NCBI GenBank assembly: GCA_963737405.1 | Contig: CAVTSL010000006.1 | Span: forward strand, 62,001-126,000 | Source of the DNA: JACCTU01 sp963737405 | GTDB lineage: Bacteria > Actinomycetota > Thermoleophilia > Gaiellales > Gaiellaceae | Direction: 5' to 3' | Length of the DNA stretch: 64,000 bases | Part shown: in pieces, positions 63,143-64,000 of the stretch | Layout of the letters: the number at the start of each line of letters is the position of its first letter | Position numbering within the stretch: position 1 is the first letter of the stretch | Translations under genes and position numbers: made by a program | The notes under the pieces: model-generated | The model's input: the letters and a program-made list of their open reading frames with translations, nothing else | Database searches by the model: none | What the model was told of the DNA's origin: nothing

Positions 63143-63216
63143 AGTGTACAGACTTTGGACAAAGACTTGACAAGACCTGTCATCCGCCTGTACGGTGCCT
63201 GGACAGAACCTGGACA
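63143..63216. promoter_or_regulatory. Seven 11-bp-phased half-sites over divergent promoters
   Basis: TGTACA (63145), TGGACA (63156), TTGACA (63167), TGTCAT (63178), TGTACG (63189), TGGACA (63200), TGGACA (63211): starts exactly 11 bp apart, five fitting T-n-n-A-C-A. Plus-strand -35 TTGACA (63167-63172) with -10 at about 63189-63196; minus-strand -35 TTGTCA (63173-63168), 19-bp spacer as in MerR promoters, -10 TACACT (63148-63143). The two -35s overlap in one repeat. CarH is known to bind 11-bp direct repeats over a -35. Confidence 0.8.
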
Positions 63217-63229
63217 AAGGAGGTAGATC

Positions 63230-63466
63230 GTGCGTCCCTTCGATGCACTCGCAGCAGTTCTCGTGATCGTCGGAGCCCTGAACTGGGGCCTCGTCGCGCT
63301 CGCCGAATTCGATCTCGTCGCCGCACTCACCGGCAACGAGTTCGGGGAGACGAGCTCGCTCAGCCGGATCGTCTACGGCGCCGTGGGCATCGCCGGCGTC
63401 TACGCGGCCGTCCGCCTGATCGGCGCCGTCCGCACCCGTCCCGCAATCGCCAGCGCCGGTTCCTGA
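63230..63466 (+). CDS. DUF378 small membrane protein
   Basis: 78 aa, GTG start with a near-perfect AAAGGAGGT site 5 bases upstream. Motif ALNWGLVALAEFDLV in helix 1 and SRIVYGAVGIAGVYAAVRLI in helix 2 are the DUF378 (YuzA-like) pattern. Function unknown. First gene of the plus-strand unit under the phased operator. Confidence 0.85.
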   Translation: MRPFDALAAVLVIVGALNWGLVALAEFDLVAALTGNEFGETSSLSRIVYGAVGIAGVYAAVRLIGAVRTRPAIASAGS

Positions 63467-63492
63467 CCGGCCGCCTTCAGGAGGAGAGAACC

Positions 63493-63984
63493 GTGAAGAA
63501 GCTCACCGCACTCATCGCACTCGCCGTGACCGTCGCCGTGACCGCCGTGGCCGCCGCGCCGGCGCGCACGAACGAGACCCAGCTGAACATCGTCCAGACC
63601 GCGCAGAAGGCGGGGACGTTCAAGACCCTGCTCGCGCTCGCGACGAAGGCCGGGCTCGCGGACGACCTCGCGACCGGCGAGCTGACCGTCCTCGCCCCGA
63701 CGGACGCGGCGTTCAAGCGCGTCCCGAAGGCGACGCTCCGCGCCGTGCAGAAGAACCCGAAACTGCTGAAGCGCGTGCTGCTCTACCACGTGATCAGCGG
63801 GAAGGCGCCGTCGTCGACGGTCGTCACGCTCAAGTCGGCGAAGACGCTCGCCGGCCCGTCCGTGCGAATTCGCGTCACGGGCAGTCGGGTCTTCGTGAAC
63901 AACGCGCGCGTCACGAAGGTCGACATCGCGGCCTCGAACGGGATCATCCACGTGATCGACCGCGTGCTGATTCCGCCGAAGTAA
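63493..63984 (+). CDS. Secreted fasciclin-domain protein
   Basis: 163 aa, GTG start after AGGAGGAGAG. Signal peptide LTALIALAVTVAVTAVAAAPA. One FAS1 domain: FKTLLALATKAGLADDL, LTVLAPTDAAFKRVPKATL, RVLLYHVISGK and SNGIIHVIDRVLIPP, covering both conserved FAS1 blocks. Such proteins mediate adhesion or matrix contact. 26 bp after the DUF378 gene, so very likely cotranscribed and controlled by the adjacent photoreceptor. Confidence 0.9.
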   Translation: MKKLTALIALAVTVAVTAVAAAPARTNETQLNIVQTAQKAGTFKTLLALATKAGLADDLATGELTVLAPTDAAFKRVPKATLRAVQKNPKLLKRVLLYHVISGKAPSSTVVTLKSAKTLAGPSVRIRVTGSRVFVNNARVTKVDIAASNGIIHVIDRVLIPPK

Positions 63985-64000
63985 CGCTGACGAAAAGTGG

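Noticed and set aside
63143..63216. Cobalamin riboswitch, considered because of the B12-binding regulator
   Set aside because: The gap is under 100 bp and consists of phased DNA boxes with an immediate ribosome binding site; no B12-box is visible.

Overview
This is a gene-dense, very high-GC chromosomal window that looks actinobacterial. GTG and TTG starts are common, many genes appear leaderless, and it carries DUF4097, DUF1707, a cyclase/ATPase fusion, and the phoH-ybeY-(kinase/PAP2)-cdd-era and lepA-hemW-hrcA-dnaJ blocks. A deep-branching class such as Thermoleophilia is my guess; nothing in the window proves it. No mobile element, CRISPR array, rRNA or phage gene was found. Eight genes are each broken by one or more small indels that a 1-2 base correction would repair. 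That pattern suggests uncorrected consensus errors, so those genes are described as reconstructed.

Layout. 1-4.8 kb: a TetR-type regulator tail, a DUF1360 protein, then a tight minus-strand operon: ribbon-helix-helix (RHH) regulator, 29-codon micro-ORF, DUF4097 protein and two MFS transporters. The operon has a consensus promoter and a repeated 8-bp operator candidate. 4.8-11.9 kb: adenylate cyclase/AAA regulator, lytic transglycosylase, coaE, rpsA and two secreted proteins. 11.9-16.5 kb: secreted 5'-nucleotidase and extracellular nuclease, probably for scavenging from nucleic acids. 16.8-19.6 kb: zur-znuACB zinc uptake behind a promoter whose spacer is a Fur-family box. 19.6-23.8 kb: polA and a degenerate LarA-like protein. 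23.8-29.2 kb: branched-chain amino acid transporter livJHMGF with a terminator after livJ, and tRNA-Leu. 29.2-35.6 kb: a phosphotransferase, a probably PPi-dependent phosphofructokinase, a spermidine-synthase-like membrane protein, a GT-C glycosyltransferase, a catalytically degenerate TrpC-like barrel and a DUF1707 protein.

35.6-39 kb: deoC with a complete and a half-length aldehyde dehydrogenase, resembling a split ALDH16. 39.2-40 kb: an FRG-domain protein. 40.1-53 kb: a long housekeeping run on the minus strand from murJ to era, covering ribosome maturation, heat shock, heme, tRNA modification and lipid kinase functions. 53-57 kb: rpsT with an attenuator-like leader, holA, comEC and comEA. 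57.2-59.8 kb: leuS behind a leader peptide MRRELLL and a terminator, a ribosome-mediated attenuator. 59.8-62.3 kb: a cupin, an unknown protein and lysA. 62.3-64 kb: a CarH-type B12 photoreceptor gene facing a DUF378 gene and a fasciclin gene. Seven 11-bp-phased half-sites lie between them and overlap both promoters. This light/B12 switch with an unusual output is the most striking item in the window.

Other recurring signals are a -10 hexamer 6-9 nt upstream of many start codons (leaderless mRNAs), and a dispersed intergenic element with a CCCCACCC/GGGTGGGG hairpin followed by two GTGCCG boxes 11 bp apart. The only stretch over 300 bp without a gene, 16523-16823, holds the divergent control region of the nuclease and zur operons.
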